Positions 44,288-54,925 of a DNA stretch of 64,000 nucleotides are shown piece after piece. Origin of the DNA: Batrachochytrium dendrobatidis JAM81. Lineage: Eukaryota > Chytridiomycota > Chytridiomycetes > Rhizophydiales. The notes under the pieces are model-generated. The model was not told where the DNA came from, searched no databases, and saw nothing but the letters and a program-made list of their open reading frames with translations. The position numbers were made by a program, and so were the translations under genes. Positions within the stretch are counted from its first letter, which is position 1; the number at the start of each line of letters is the position of its first letter. The DNA is taken from contig NW_006281099.1 in the NCBI RefSeq assembly GCF_000203795.2, positions 62,001 to 126,000 of the forward strand. Reading direction: 5' to 3'.

Positions 44288-44440
44288 GGCAGGATTAATC
44301 CAACGAATGAAATGTTAATAGAATTGGACCAACTCGACTTTAGCTGGTTAATAAAAGGCAAAATGTTTCAAACCATTCCAAGCACGTGGTGTAAAATACT
44401 CATCCACATGAAAGCAATAGTCAAGAGTTTATTAATAATC

Positions 44441-45520
44441 TCATCGATCGCTTACAACAATCCCTTGATGATCAACATCCAGTACGAGATATCTCGCCTG
44501 GATCTGATGTCCTTGTGCATCCTTTTGGGCCTCAAACTTTTGTACAATCAGCTGTCCAATTGCATCAAAGTTGGCCGTGGCTAGAGCAAGCACTGTAGGT
44601 CCTGCACCAGATAGACAAACTCCCAGTAAACCTGGAAGCTCTTTTTCTGTTAATTGCAGCACTTGCTCCAGTCCCGGCACCAACATCTGGCGGTATGGCT
44701 GGTGAACTTTATCCTGCATGGCACTGCTCACAACTTTTGCATTGGGTATGTCATCCCCCAACGCATGAACAAGCATTGCCAAATGTTGCATATTGTACAC
44801 CACATCAGATCGGCAATACGTGGCTGGCAGTACACTACGCGCAGTATGTGTCGCCAGTTTAAATTCTGGTATGCCTACAACTACCTTGATCATCTGCGAT
44901 ATCTTGAGCTTGCGATGCATCACTGCTCCACCTGCAGGAGGTCGTGGAATCAAATCACTGTCCTTTACAGATACATGCTGATTGGGTGTAAACAGATTGG
45001 GTTGAGATTGCAGTTGTTGGACTTGACTGGCAATATCCTGTCCAAGATAGCACGTCACTAATCCTCCTACAAGCGATGCTGCAACATTGTCTGGATGTCC
45101 TTCAATCAAACAAGCATAATCGAGTATATCACAAGTAGTCATTCCCAACTGACAGCATGTGTTGGCAAGAACAACCCCTGCAACTACAGCCGCTCCTGAT
45201 GATCCCAATCCCCTTCCCAGCGGAATTGGATTGTCAATATGAATGCTTATGTTGTTGGGCAACGACTTCATATGAGCTGATGCAACATACATGGCTATCT
45301 GACTAATAAGGTTCTTGGTTGGATCAAGCGAGACTGTCGATGGACTATCACCTGAATAAGTCAATACCATTTGGAACGGGTGCTGCTCATCTAATCCTTG
45401 AGTTGGAATAGTTACTGTGAGTGTCAAGTACATTGATAGTCCTAATCCGAGAACATCAAACCCTGGCCCTAGATTGGCAGTAGAGGCTGGCACTCTGATA
45501 GTGAATGAACGGCTGGCCAT
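44441..45520 (-). CDS. THR1: Homoserine kinase
   Basis: ATP-dependent phosphorylation of L-homoserine, committing aspartate-derived carbon to threonine. Single exon, 359 residues, the usual length (yeast Thr1 is 357). GHMP-kinase signatures: FTIRVPASTANLGPGFDVLG at the start, the ATP loop PLGRGLGSSGAAVVAGV, EGHPDNVAASLVGGLV, and C-terminal GVCLSGAGPTVLALA. The start codon at 45518-45520 is fixed by the conserved N-terminus. It follows the CSC1 gene on the same strand with 153 bp between. No anomalies. Confidence 0.96.
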   Translation of the reverse strand: MASRSFTIRVPASTANLGPGFDVLGLGLSMYLTLTVTIPTQGLDEQHPFQMVLTYSGDSPSTVSLDPTKNLISQIAMYVASAHMKSLPNNISIHIDNPIPLGRGLGSSGAAVVAGVVLANTCCQLGMTTCDILDYACLIEGHPDNVAASLVGGLVTCYLGQDIASQVQQLQSQPNLFTPNQHVSVKDSDLIPRPPAGGAVMHRKLKISQMIKVVVGIPEFKLATHTARSVLPATYCRSDVVYNMQHLAMLVHALGDDIPNAKVVSSAMQDKVHQPYRQMLVPGLEQVLQLTEKELPGLLGVCLSGAGPTVLALATANFDAIGQLIVQKFEAQKDAQGHQIQARYLVLDVDHQGIVVSDR

Positions 45521-45873
45521 TGTATTAGCAATACTTGAAATCGCTGTAGTAAAAATAAAACCGATTCGCAGACTGAACAGCCCTTATCCATCTCATCCAT
45601 AAACCCATCTTGTTGGTGCAATCGCAGTCTTTATTCAAACCAAGACAATTATCTCATGGCTTTAAAAATAAAACCCCTCATTCGTTCAGTTCAATATTTA
45701 GATTTTAAGAGTACAGATATACAACCATACTGTCAAACACAATAGTCCATCCAAAATCTAATCGCGGCAGTTTCTACAAAAATACCAATGACAAGAACCA
45801 ACTCACAAAGACTCGAGTTTGAAAGTCTTCATTCTCATCCCGTTATCACCAGCCGTGAATGTTTTTATTTCAT
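45521..45873. other. Intergenic, no gene seen
   Basis: Promoter of THR1 and 3' flank of the next minus-strand gene; AT-rich, only short frames. Confidence 0.5.
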
Positions 45874-47632
45874 CTATTCTCCTTGAAGTCGAAACATCTC
45901 CACGTTACCACTTCCACCACATTGAAATTCGTATGAAATACACGATATCAGACTGCGATGGGTTGTATCGACATCAACCTCTTCAAACGTCTACAAAAAT
46001 ACAAATAAAATGTCAATTTGACCGATTCAACAAGTTTGAATTCAATGTCAAGACAAACCTGCATAATACTCAGGTTCTCAATCGCCATTCGAGCCTCCTC
46101 TTCACCTTCTAAAAATTGAAATCCATTTAAAAACGCTGTAAAAAACTCCTTTACATAGTCAAATTGGTACAGCCATGTTGAGACAGGTGATAGCTCAGGC
46201 GTTTGTGGTTGGATAGTTTCCAATATACGTTTTCCAAAAGAGTATACACTTGTTGTGCATTCAATTTGCATGGTACGCTTTGATTCAAAGATTAAAATAT
46301 TTTTAAATTCGCCGTGATGAAGAAGAAACATGTCCAAATCAACCTATAGATGTATGAATCAAGATGAGATGGAATCGATACGGATCATTGCAATGTTTAG
46401 TAAAATCAACTTACGCGCAATAGATAAAACTCGACAGAGTGATTGGATCTAGCAAATAATGTTTGAAGAATGGGAAACCGAATGCAAGGTATTAATGAGA
46501 TATTCAACTCTTTGATAGTTTCGTGCTCAGAAATGCCAGCAAATTGTGCAAGTTGGTGCCGTGGTGTCTATAATATCTTCATAACTGTTAATATCCATTT
46601 GACATGCATAAGCAACACTTTTTCATCTAGACCTTAAGCAACGCATTACCTCCTCTTCAGGATCGTGTACGGCATAGTCAAGATATAAATAAAAGTACTT
46701 GAGATTTAATACAGGATCAAACCTCTCTATTCTAGCGAGATTGATCTTCATGGCAGCCGCAGGAAAGGCTCCGGCGGATAAAATACTACCACTAGGTGAA
46801 TCCAACGACATGCTGATCTCGCCATTTGCAATAATACTTCCACGATACAAGTCAAGCACACGATATCGTCGTTGCAGTCGACTCAACAATTCCTTACGCG
46901 ATCGTTGTGTAGTGAGCAACGATGAAGGACTAAAAGAAAATACCGATGGCATCATTCCAGTTGGGGTTTGGATGGAATCGGTTGATGTAGGTGAGATAAG
47001 AGGCATGGTCATTGGGTTGGGAAGAGTTGGAGTTGCGTGTATACTTTGCATTTCTATATCGGTATCAAATGGCATATATGTATCATCGGAAGCTATGGTG
47101 CTGCCAGATAGCAGCTGTAAATGCTGGTCGTCTAAATTAGTAACCATTTGATCAGACTGTAACTTTGCTTTGGGAATTTTAATTGTTAATTTGTTGATGA
47201 CTGGATTTTTTCGTGGCAACGGATAGGTTGATGCCAATGATTCTAATATCCACATACCAAGCGTTAGACAAAGTATCCATGCTGAAAATAAACAAAACCA
47301 GCAATGCCCTTTAAATCAAGCACATGCATTCGAGTCTCATGAACAACCGAATGGGTTGGAATAGACAATACTGTTGGCTCGAATTAACAATACATCCGAG
47401 TTGAATACTGTTTCAGTCAACATCGTATAAATTCGACCGAATAAAATATACATGACAAGTCACTATCCATCTGGATCCAGCATCTAGTTTTTACCTGGAC
47501 AGTACATTGTTGCCATTGGGATATTAGTCGCTAATGATGGAACGGATGCTGTATATGCCTCGTTAAAAGAAACAGTCGAATTTAAAGCCGATGAAGACAT
47601 TGGTGTTTGCGAGTCCAACGGAGCCCATATTT
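45874..47632 (-). CDS. Unrecognised multi-exon protein with one membrane segment, 5' end uncertain
   Basis: Five exons join without breaking frame: 47495-47632, 46650-47281, 46415-46567, 46059-46343 and 45874-45990 (about 441 residues). A hydrophobic stretch AWILCLTLGMWILESLA is followed by a basic PLPRKNPVINK. Then comes a disordered Ser/Thr segment, and a folded part with RRYRVLDLYRGSIIANGEIS, NLKYFYLYLDYAVHDPEEE, LIPCIRFPILQTLFARSNHS, WLYQFDYVKEFFTAFLNGFQ and the end GNVEMFRLQGE. The first listed exon needs one base from an upstream exon. A candidate start is MVVVAMSTFNCCYTLLCVIS near 47860, whose donor I cannot fix. I recognise no family; alternation of clean exons argues for a real gene. 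Confidence 0.65.
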
Positions 47633-48717
47633 CTGTCTAGATGCATTCAAAAGAGCAGATTAGCCACGAATGATGGTGATACAGAAAAAGAGTAAAGCCT
47701 TCATAGTCAAAATATAAAAGCCAAACATTGGTCATGTGGATAGATTAGATTTGGAGTAGCATAAATTGAACAAGCAAACGAACTGGTAGTTGAGTACGCA
47801 GGAGCGGATATTACACAGAGCAAGGTGTAACAGCAGTTGAAAGTGCTCATGGCCACAACTACCATTTTTGGTTTCTAGTAACATGGCATGAATTTGAATT
47901 TGGCCAACAGCAGAAATAAAGTAAAAGCAAACATGCATGTCTATTTCAATCCAAGTGGAAAGTCATTGCAGATGAGCTGGCACATATTCCTATGCTTCGA
48001 GTATCCAGGGTATAAAACGAACTTGACATGTACAAACTTACGCTTGGTAAGTGGGTTCTTGACGCACATGGCTTAATTCCTCTCATCTCTAATACTGTCC
48101 GCGGTCAATAAAATTATAGTAAAATGTAATGTGGTGCCGAATTTGAAGACAAAACTGATTAAAGATGCCCAGCTTGAATCAATTGAGTAATGAGGGCTTG
48201 GATGGCGTAGTTGAAATATACAAAGATTAAGCTTTAAATTACGACTAAATTCAGCTGAAAGGGAATGGGCGGTCGAGATGGCAACTAAAAGCCTATTTGA
48301 ATAAACCAAGTCAGACTGGATGGTGGCTAAGTAAGCGGCACTCTACAGACTGAACAGCTCGAAATCTAATATACGAACTAGTCTAAGTTAATATGACCCC
48401 ATTCAGCTGCTCAACAGTCAGGCTTTATAAACCACAAGTCGGTAAACTCCGCTTCTGTATTAATCAACTCTCCGCTTGTAATCTATCCAGTCAATGTTTG
48501 TCATATGTATATCTTGTCATTACTGATCTAAATCTAGAGTTTATGCGGCTTGAAAAACATTTTATCTAACCAACAAGCTAAACATAAATGAAAAAGCTGG
48601 TACATCAACCATTCCCAACATTACTTTTAAATACCCTAGCCAACCCAACTCAGTCCAAACCGTAATGGAATACACAATGATCAATATAGGCTGTGAGAAA
48701 TTCGTACATTTAAAAAA
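47633..48717. other. Mostly intergenic; may hold the 5' exon(s) of the previous gene
   Basis: On minus near 47740-47862 a frame opens MVVVAMSTFNCC and runs through hydrophobic sequence. Another stop-free minus frame at 48073-48300 lacks an ATG. Neither can be joined with confidence. No element end or RNA gene was seen. Confidence 0.4.
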
Positions 48718-49229
48718 TTACTCCTCGTCAACAACCATTTTGGACTTGGTAGTCTTCTCCTTGGACTCTTCTTCAGCATCCTCGGCCTAATCAAATATAG
48801 CAAAATAAAATGTTAGGTTCATGGTCTCATCACCAACTATATACCAAAGCCAAAAGTACCTTGGTCGCACGAGTGTAGATGCCTTGAGAACCATGGCAAG
48901 AAACAACACGAATGAGACCCTTGGACTCAAGCTCACGAATAGCAGCACGAGCAAGAGAGCCGTTGATGCGAAGACGATCGACCAAAATAGATGTGGTCAC
49001 AAGCTTGAAAGTAGGAACCTCTTTGTAAAGCTTCTCATAGGTAGGCTTATCAAACACAACAGCGTTGTTGAACTTGTCCTTGACACGGCCCTTTGACCAC
49101 TTCTATACTCGCAAAACCATGTTAGTGATCTACCTATACCATTTAGAACCAGTCAAACCATTACTGTAGGTGTATACATTCTAGCATAGAACGAACCTTC
49201 TTTGCTCCAGCCTGGTAGTGTTGATCCAT
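48718..49229 (-). CDS. RPS25: 40S ribosomal protein eS25
   Basis: Small-subunit head protein near the E site. Exons 49197-49229, 48860-49102 and 48718-48786, 114 residues. Core: [60 protein letters not shown] and GIYTRATK, all diagnostic. The short first exon ([11 protein letters not shown]) replaces the longer Lys-rich N-terminus of animal eS25. The last exon adds a charged tail, [16 protein letters not shown]. The first donor is GTTCGT, not the standard GTAAGT. Confidence 0.94.
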
Positions 49230-49474
49230 TTTAAAAAGCAATCCAATAAAGTGGTTAGCAAACAGTGTCCTGATAGGTCTCATGCATGCATGGATGGATG
49301 AATCAACCATCAATAGACATAGTAGATGCATGCATAGACGGTGTAGTAGAACAGTGACGCACCATATTTGAAAATCCTGTAGTTGTGCAGTTCAAAACAT
49401 CAAGTCACTTTCAATATCACTTGAATTTCAATATCCTGAGGACACGTTATAAATCAATTTTATTCCAACATCAA

Positions 49475-49973
49475 TCACTGGGTTGAATTCAAGTAAATCT
49501 GAACTCTCTTTAAATGTGCAGTTAGTTCTGTAACAAGAGTTTCTAGTTGAGTAACCGATCTTTCTAGGTCACTGATTTGTCGAATACGCCCATCCAAGTG
49601 CTCATCTATCTCTGGCGTTATTAGATATTCAAGTACAAAAACGGCCAATAAACCACTTCAATACCAATAGCCACTTACAGTTGTGATGTAACACATTAGT
49701 ATGTGATAGCAGTTTCTGTGCAGTTTTGCTCATGTCTACATATTTATCCTTGGCAGCTATATTGAGTACCTCGATTGCTTGAAAGTCGCTTTGCATGGCT
49801 ACAGAATGATAAACACATGAGCCAGGGTGAATGGATAACTGATAGTAAATAAACATCTCAACAGCCCATTGGACTCAATGCAGATTGAATATCTTACATA
49901 TATATTCATTCTGAAGTATTTTGGCAGTTTGCTGCAAGTGTATTTCAATGTCTTGATCTGGAACTCCTCTCAT
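49475..49973 (-). CDS. BLOC1S2: BLOC-1 subunit 2 homologue (coiled coil)
   Basis: BLOC-1/BORC subunit acting in endosome-lysosome trafficking and organelle positioning. Exons 49898-49973, 49679-49798 and 49475-49605, 108 residues. The order of motifs matches BLOS2: an N-terminal helix (DIEIHLQQTAKILQNEYI), then DFQAIEVLNIAAKDKYVDMS (compare DYKLLENMNKLTSLKYLEM in animals) and a C-terminal heptad coil (ISDLERSVTQLETLVTELTA). All three splice junctions use split codons and keep frame. The start codon lies directly beside TIR element copy 7. Small coiled-coil proteins diverge fast, so a related BLOC/BORC subunit is possible. Confidence 0.75.
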
Positions 49974-49974
49974 T

Positions 49975-50312
49975 TACAGCCGTTATTCACGTAAAATGGA
50001 ATAAATAATCGAGTCAAAATACATGAAAACAGTCATGTTTGATTGTTGCCAATCTTACTGGAAACACTGCTCTGAAACCCCAAACATTACAAGTATCGAG
50101 TGATCATGAAAACAGCAGTTGTATTTCCGACTGCAATCTTTGTTTTCTTGAACTAGGATGCATCGGATTAGAATACAACACAACTTTTATACAAGAAGCA
50201 ATCCATTTCTAGTAGGAAAGCGGAACAAATATCCAACCATTGCTTATTCTGGAGTAAAATATAATTGCAAGATAAATACAAACGTTTTCATCTTACGTAA
50301 ATATGACTGTAA
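49975..50312. mobile_element. TIR element copy 7, both ends present (338 bp)
   Basis: Left TACAGCCGTTATTCACGTAA at 49975 and right CGTTTTCATCTTACGTAAAT ...GACTGTA ending near 50312; TA at both borders. The left end is one base from the BLOC1S2 start codon, so the element occupies that gene's whole proximal promoter. It also faces the GH16 gene, whose coding region starts 364 bp away. Confidence 0.8.
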
Positions 50313-50676
50313 AAATGTCCAAACTGACTGTTTTGAAAACAGGTTCAGGTATCCATAAATCCGACCACGCCTAATCAATGCTGGTCTGTTCATCTCCAAT
50401 CTGTTCAACATTTCCTCACTCTAGAATAGCAAGATATTGATGCTCATTACCAAGCAAACCTTTAAGCATTGCCATATCTGACCGTCTTGCAATAAAGTCT
50501 TGGCATGTGCCACAACCTAAACTCCGCTCTTAAAGATTAAGGTTTGACGTTAATGCGGCCAAGTGCCACGAATTATCTGATACTATCATCGGAAAATGCA
50601 CTAGAATAATCCTTTAAAACACTGTATTTACCCTCGACTATCCTTGTTGGAAATCCTTCAGATCTGTATTAAATCA
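50313..50676. other. Intergenic, GH16 promoter region
   Basis: 364 bp between TIR copy 7 and the GH16 start codon. No gene or repeat was recognised. Confidence 0.45.
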
Positions 50677-52217
50677 ATGTACTCTCTGTCACCTGTATTC
50701 GCGCTGACGCTGTTGGCTGCCAAGCTTATTTTGACCGTCATGGCTGATCCTAGCACTCAAGGAAACTGCATAACGGGTCGCATCACATTTGATGAAAAGC
50801 GCACCAGTAAGGTGCCAATGCATGTCGATATGCCTGCATTTCCTCCTTCGATTATAAATATTGTCTCGACAGATACAACCATTGATTATGCTCCTCAAAA
50901 TGTCAAGGTAAATCTACTGCTTTTGACATGATTACAAACCATGTATTCATTGTTATTCTAATTCAACCATGCTACTTAATCCATAGTTTATGGAAGGTGG
51001 TGGTGTTACCCTCAGTCTAACTAAAAATGATAATGCCACTGCTACTGGAACTCGAATTTCGTCAAGTCGATATATGCTATATGGCCGCATTACAGCTCGC
51101 ATTAAAGCCGTCCCATATGCTGGAGCCATCACGACATTCATTACCATGTCTGAAAGTAAAGACGAAATTGATTGGTAAATGTGCTTGTTTATTTTGACTT
51201 TCTGTCCACATGTTTAATTTAACCAACCTTACTGCCTTGTCAACATTACAAAATTGTAGGGAAATGGTCGGAAGTGAGACCAACGTTGCACAAACCAATG
51301 TGTTTTATAAGGGCATTCAAGAGTTTGGAGTCCATAGCACATCAGAAAATCTCACCGATACGTCCCAATGGCACGAGTATACGATTGACTGGAAACATGA
51401 TTCACTTACTTGGTCAGTTGATGGCACTCAACGTCGCAAACTTGATCGTACAAGTTCTTTATCTCCCATGACACCTCCAGGAGAGTATTGGTTTCCTACT
51501 ACTCCATCACGCGTACAAGTTTCAGTTTGGGATGCTGGATCTTCTCCAGACAAAGGCACTTCTCGATGGGGAGGTGGTCCAATTCCTTGGGGATCTGAAA
51601 AAGCCATTTCTGCACAATTCGAGTATATTGATATTCAGTGTTATAATGATGATGATCAGCCAGTCAAAAAATGGCCCGCTGATGCTTCGAATCCTGATCG
51701 AGATATCGATACACCCATCGCTCCAGTTTCTATTCCAAATCGACAAGTAGATCCGTCTCCTACTGCTACTAGTACTTGGGGTGAAAGTCTACCCAGTACT
51801 TGGAGTGAAAGCCCATCCAGCACTTGGAGTGAAAGTTCATCCAGTACTTGGGGTGAAAGCTCATCCAGCACTTGGGGTGAAAGTTTACCCAACACTTGGA
51901 CTGCCACTACTACTTTGGAGAATACCAATACACCCATGACATGGACAAGCTCGTCTGTTTGGCCTACATCTACATGGAAAACTAAACCGCGTAAATGCAA
52001 AGCCAGATCTGTATGGCCTATCGAAAAAGTAGCAACAACATCATCCTATTGGGTTAGACATACTACTAACCCCGAACCAACCCAAATTGTTCCACAAGCT
52101 CCACCCATTTTCAGTCAGAATGAGCCCATCGTCAGTGCTGCTGACACCCATCACACCCATTCAATGATTTATGTTGCATTCATCAGTATATGTGTTGTCG
52201 GTGTTATGGCGATGTAA
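50677..52217 (+). CDS. GH16 cell-wall glucanase/transglycosylase, CRH-like, GPI-anchored
   Basis: CRH-type enzymes cut and re-join chitin and beta-glucan at the cell wall. Exons 50677-50907, 50987-51174 and 51260-52217, 458 residues. A signal peptide (MYSLSPVFALTLLAAKLILT) leads to the GH16 domain: ISSSRYMLYGRITARIK, then catalytic DEIDWEMVG with Glu137, Asp139 and Glu141, split by the second intron at the Trp codon. VFYKGIQEFG, WHEYTIDWKHDSLTWSVDG, and RVQVSVWDAG with PIPWG follow. Residues about 270-310 hold five to six repeats of STWGES/STWSES, a likely O-glycosylated spacer. The C-terminus MIYVAFISICVVGVMAM is a GPI-attachment tail. Confidence 0.92.
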
Positions 52218-52242
52218 TGGTATAAAAAGCTTATTGTCTTAA

Positions 52243-52676
52243 TACTACCGTATTCGCATAAATGAAACACCAACAAGTGTCAACATATAATAAACCATCA
52301 TGAAATGATAACTCGTTATATTTACTGGATAGTGTTGTTCAGAGTTTCTTGACACCTTACTGGTTTTTTGATGATTGATCCAAAAACGACTGTTGTCTTG
52401 CCTTTTTGAACTAGAGCGTATTCGAGGTTTGGGTTACATCAAACTTGATTTTGGATTGCAACGAATGAATCTGGTAATTGTACAATGTATGGTTATGCCA
52501 AATGAGGACCATCTCAGTTTAAAACTACAGTTTGATTGTGTGCATCATAGGATGGTCACCGTTTGGAACAGTCAATTTCTAGTAAAGTGACGAATATTCA
52601 ACCATTGTATATTCCAAAGCAAAATAGTGACTCGAGATGGACACAATTGCTTCGCTTTATGTCAATACGGCCATAA
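52243..52676. mobile_element. TIR element copy 8, both ends present (434 bp)
   Basis: Left TACTACCGTATTCGCATAAA at 52243 and right GCTTCGCTTTATGTCAATAC ...GGCCATA ending near 52676. The inner block GTACAATGTATGGTTATGCC and GTGCATCATAGGATGGTCAC aligns with copies 1, 2 and 6. It starts 26 bp after the GH16 stop codon. The remaining 52677-52951 holds no gene. Confidence 0.75.
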
Positions 52677-52951
52677 AACGAATGTTACTTGCATTAATAG
52701 ATTCCCATTCTAATTCACTTGGACAGATTCTTGACAAAAATATAAACACATTTCGAAAAGTTCAACAATACTTCATTTAGTCCAGCTCCCAAGGCACACA
52801 TCTTAAAGACATGTGTTGGTGATGCGCAAAGCTAGCACAAGTAGTGGCTGTCAAGACAAAAGAATAGATAAATGATCCTTCAAAAGCCTAGACATGCACA
52901 TTACTTAAAAATAGCCCATACACAGAATCTGTTAGAGCTAAAAAAAACTGT

Positions 52952-53699
52952 CTAGTAGATACGGACAGGTTTTCCCATGGAAGTCTTGATAAACAACGAC
53001 TTGACATTCTGCCAGTTCTTTTTGAGCAGGGAAACGAGGAAATTGATAGACATCATGATGTTGGTAACCAACATGTCCTCAGTCATCTGAACATGACCGA
53101 CAGCAACACCAAGGCAAAGCACCTTCTTCAACTGGAACTTGATGGTGGATTTGATCTCCTTGATCTTATCCTCGAGATTGTCAGTGTGAGAGACGGGAGT
53201 GGGGAATTTACCAGCCTTGGATAGACCGGGACCAAGCAAACGGGGAATCTGCTTGATCAAAGCCTCAGAGGCAAGGAAAGCATCGTACTTTTTAGCAAGT
53301 TTCTTGATCATTTTCTTGTTCTTGTTGAGTTTCTTGAGATCGTCAACAGACATGAAGTCAAGAGCAATAGCCTTGGCCTGATCAATGTGGGCAGCATCGG
53401 CAAGAATGCAGAGCTTCATCTTGGGCTTGGGGATATTGGGAAGAACGACAGTTCCAGAGAAACGCTTGTCACGCTGGGGATCGTAGTTCTTGAGACCAAT
53501 CTGAAGTTCGACGGTCTCGACAAACTGACGAGGCTTAACATTGATGGCATGGTCCATGATGGACTGGACCGAGGTACGGACCGCAGAGGGCTGAACTTTG
53601 CTGCTATATAGTTTTAAAATCCAAGTTAAAGTTAGTAGGTTGATGATGCATGCTTGGAAACATGGATGGATGCATAGTCAAGCCATCTACGTACGACAT
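52952..53699 (-). CDS. RPL10A: 60S ribosomal protein uL1 (RPL10A)
   Basis: L1-stalk protein that moves E-site tRNA. 218 residues: a first exon of only five bases (53695-53699, ATGTC) and a second exon 52952-53603. Joining them gives [18 protein letters not shown], the expected N-terminus. Diagnostic blocks: [45 protein letters not shown], and the C-terminal [12 protein letters not shown]. The donor is GTACGT. The first exon call depends on the perfect fit of two leftover bases (TC) plus C to a Ser codon and on family N-termini. Confidence 0.94.
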
Positions 53700-54058
53700 G
53701 AAGAAGTTGTGTTGGTAACGAGATCAAAAGCTCGATAGCTCAAGTTTAATTCAAAGTATCGTTCACGTGTTCAAGTCAAATCTTAACTATAGTCACGTGA
53801 ATATACTCATACAGACCAACACAACGTCGCTGTACACGACCAGCTGAAACATTGACCATACGATTGAGTTGTTGCTGACTACTCGAGTGGTTGGTCTTGC
53901 ATGGCGTGGATCTATGAAAGTGGCGTACATAAAGCATGATTATGCTTTTCCACTGTAAATCCATGTCAGATCTCCACCAGATCCGCATATTTAAACTTGC
54001 TTCTTTGCCCCCATTTCCATTATATACTCGACTTTTGAAATCTCATTCGACTACTAAA
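53700..54058. promoter_or_regulatory. Shared divergent promoter region
   Basis: 359 bp between the start codons of RPL10A (minus) and the LMW-PTP gene (plus), so both promoters must lie here. CACGTG occurs once exactly (53763), and CACGTGA recurs near 53800. No gene is present. Confidence 0.45.
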
Positions 54059-54726
54059 ATGCCTCCAACCAAGCCAAACACCAAGATCAATAACAAGCCT
54101 GTTTCCGTTCTGTTCGTCTGTCTTGGTATGTCATATACACGCTACTTTACTAGTCAATGTATTGCCTGCTAACCTCTATCTCTGGCTTAAATAGGAAACA
54201 TTTGCCGTAGCCCAATGGGTAAAGCCGTTGACATTCATACCATAAGCATCCTTGTTTTCTAACAACCTTTTGTTTGCAATCTATAGCCGAGGCAACTTTT
54301 AAACATATTGTTGCAGAGCGAAAGCTGGATGCACATTTTTCATGCATTGATTCTGCTGGTACAGGACCATACCATATTGGCGAACTTCCAGATAGGAGAT
54401 CCACTGACACATGCCATAAAAATGGAGTAACTGTCAATCACAAAGGACGTCAACTCACTCTGGCTGATTTTGAAAAGTTTGACTGGATTCTGTGTATGGA
54501 TGATGCCAACGTGTCCAACGTAAAGTCCATGATGCCTAGTGGCTGCAAGACTCAGGTGCAGCTGCTTGGGTTTTTTGATCCTCACAAGACCCTGAGTAAT
54601 GATGGCCATATCATTATAGATCCATATTATGGTGAAATGGATGGATTCCAGCTAAACTTTGAACAATGTCGTCGTGCTACAAACGGGTTTTTGAAACATT
54701 TGGGCATGGAGACTGCTGCTCATTGA
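54059..54726 (+). CDS. LTP1: Low-molecular-weight protein tyrosine phosphatase
   Basis: Cytosolic phosphatase acting through a cysteinyl-phosphate intermediate. Exons 54059-54125, 54195-54218 and 54287-54726, 176 residues. The P-loop CLGNICRSP (Cys-x5-Arg-Ser) is assembled across the first junction, and SPMAEATF across the second; the middle exon is just 24 nt. The general-acid loop is DPYYGEMDGF with the catalytic Asp and Tyr pair. Other blocks: IDSAGTGPYHIGELPDRRS, FDWILCMDDANV and CKTQVQLLGFFDP. All catalytic residues are present, so it should be active. Confidence 0.94.
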
Positions 54727-54925
54727 CACTCTTGTCAAGAGCCCTGGCTTTTATGATTTGGCTTGTTTTAAACTATCCACCGCATACTTTGAAAGCAGTC
54801 AAGCATGTGCAACCCAAGGATGTTGATGAATTGGGAAATGCTATAATAAAAGCTATTGTTTTGGTATACTTTCTCAGCCAGAATATACATCTTCAATCTG
54901 GCACAACACAAGTTTAATAATATGA

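Noticed and set aside
46699..47151. 150-codon plus-strand frame.
   Set aside because: Antisense shadow of the minus-strand gene 45874-47632, whose exons have splice support.
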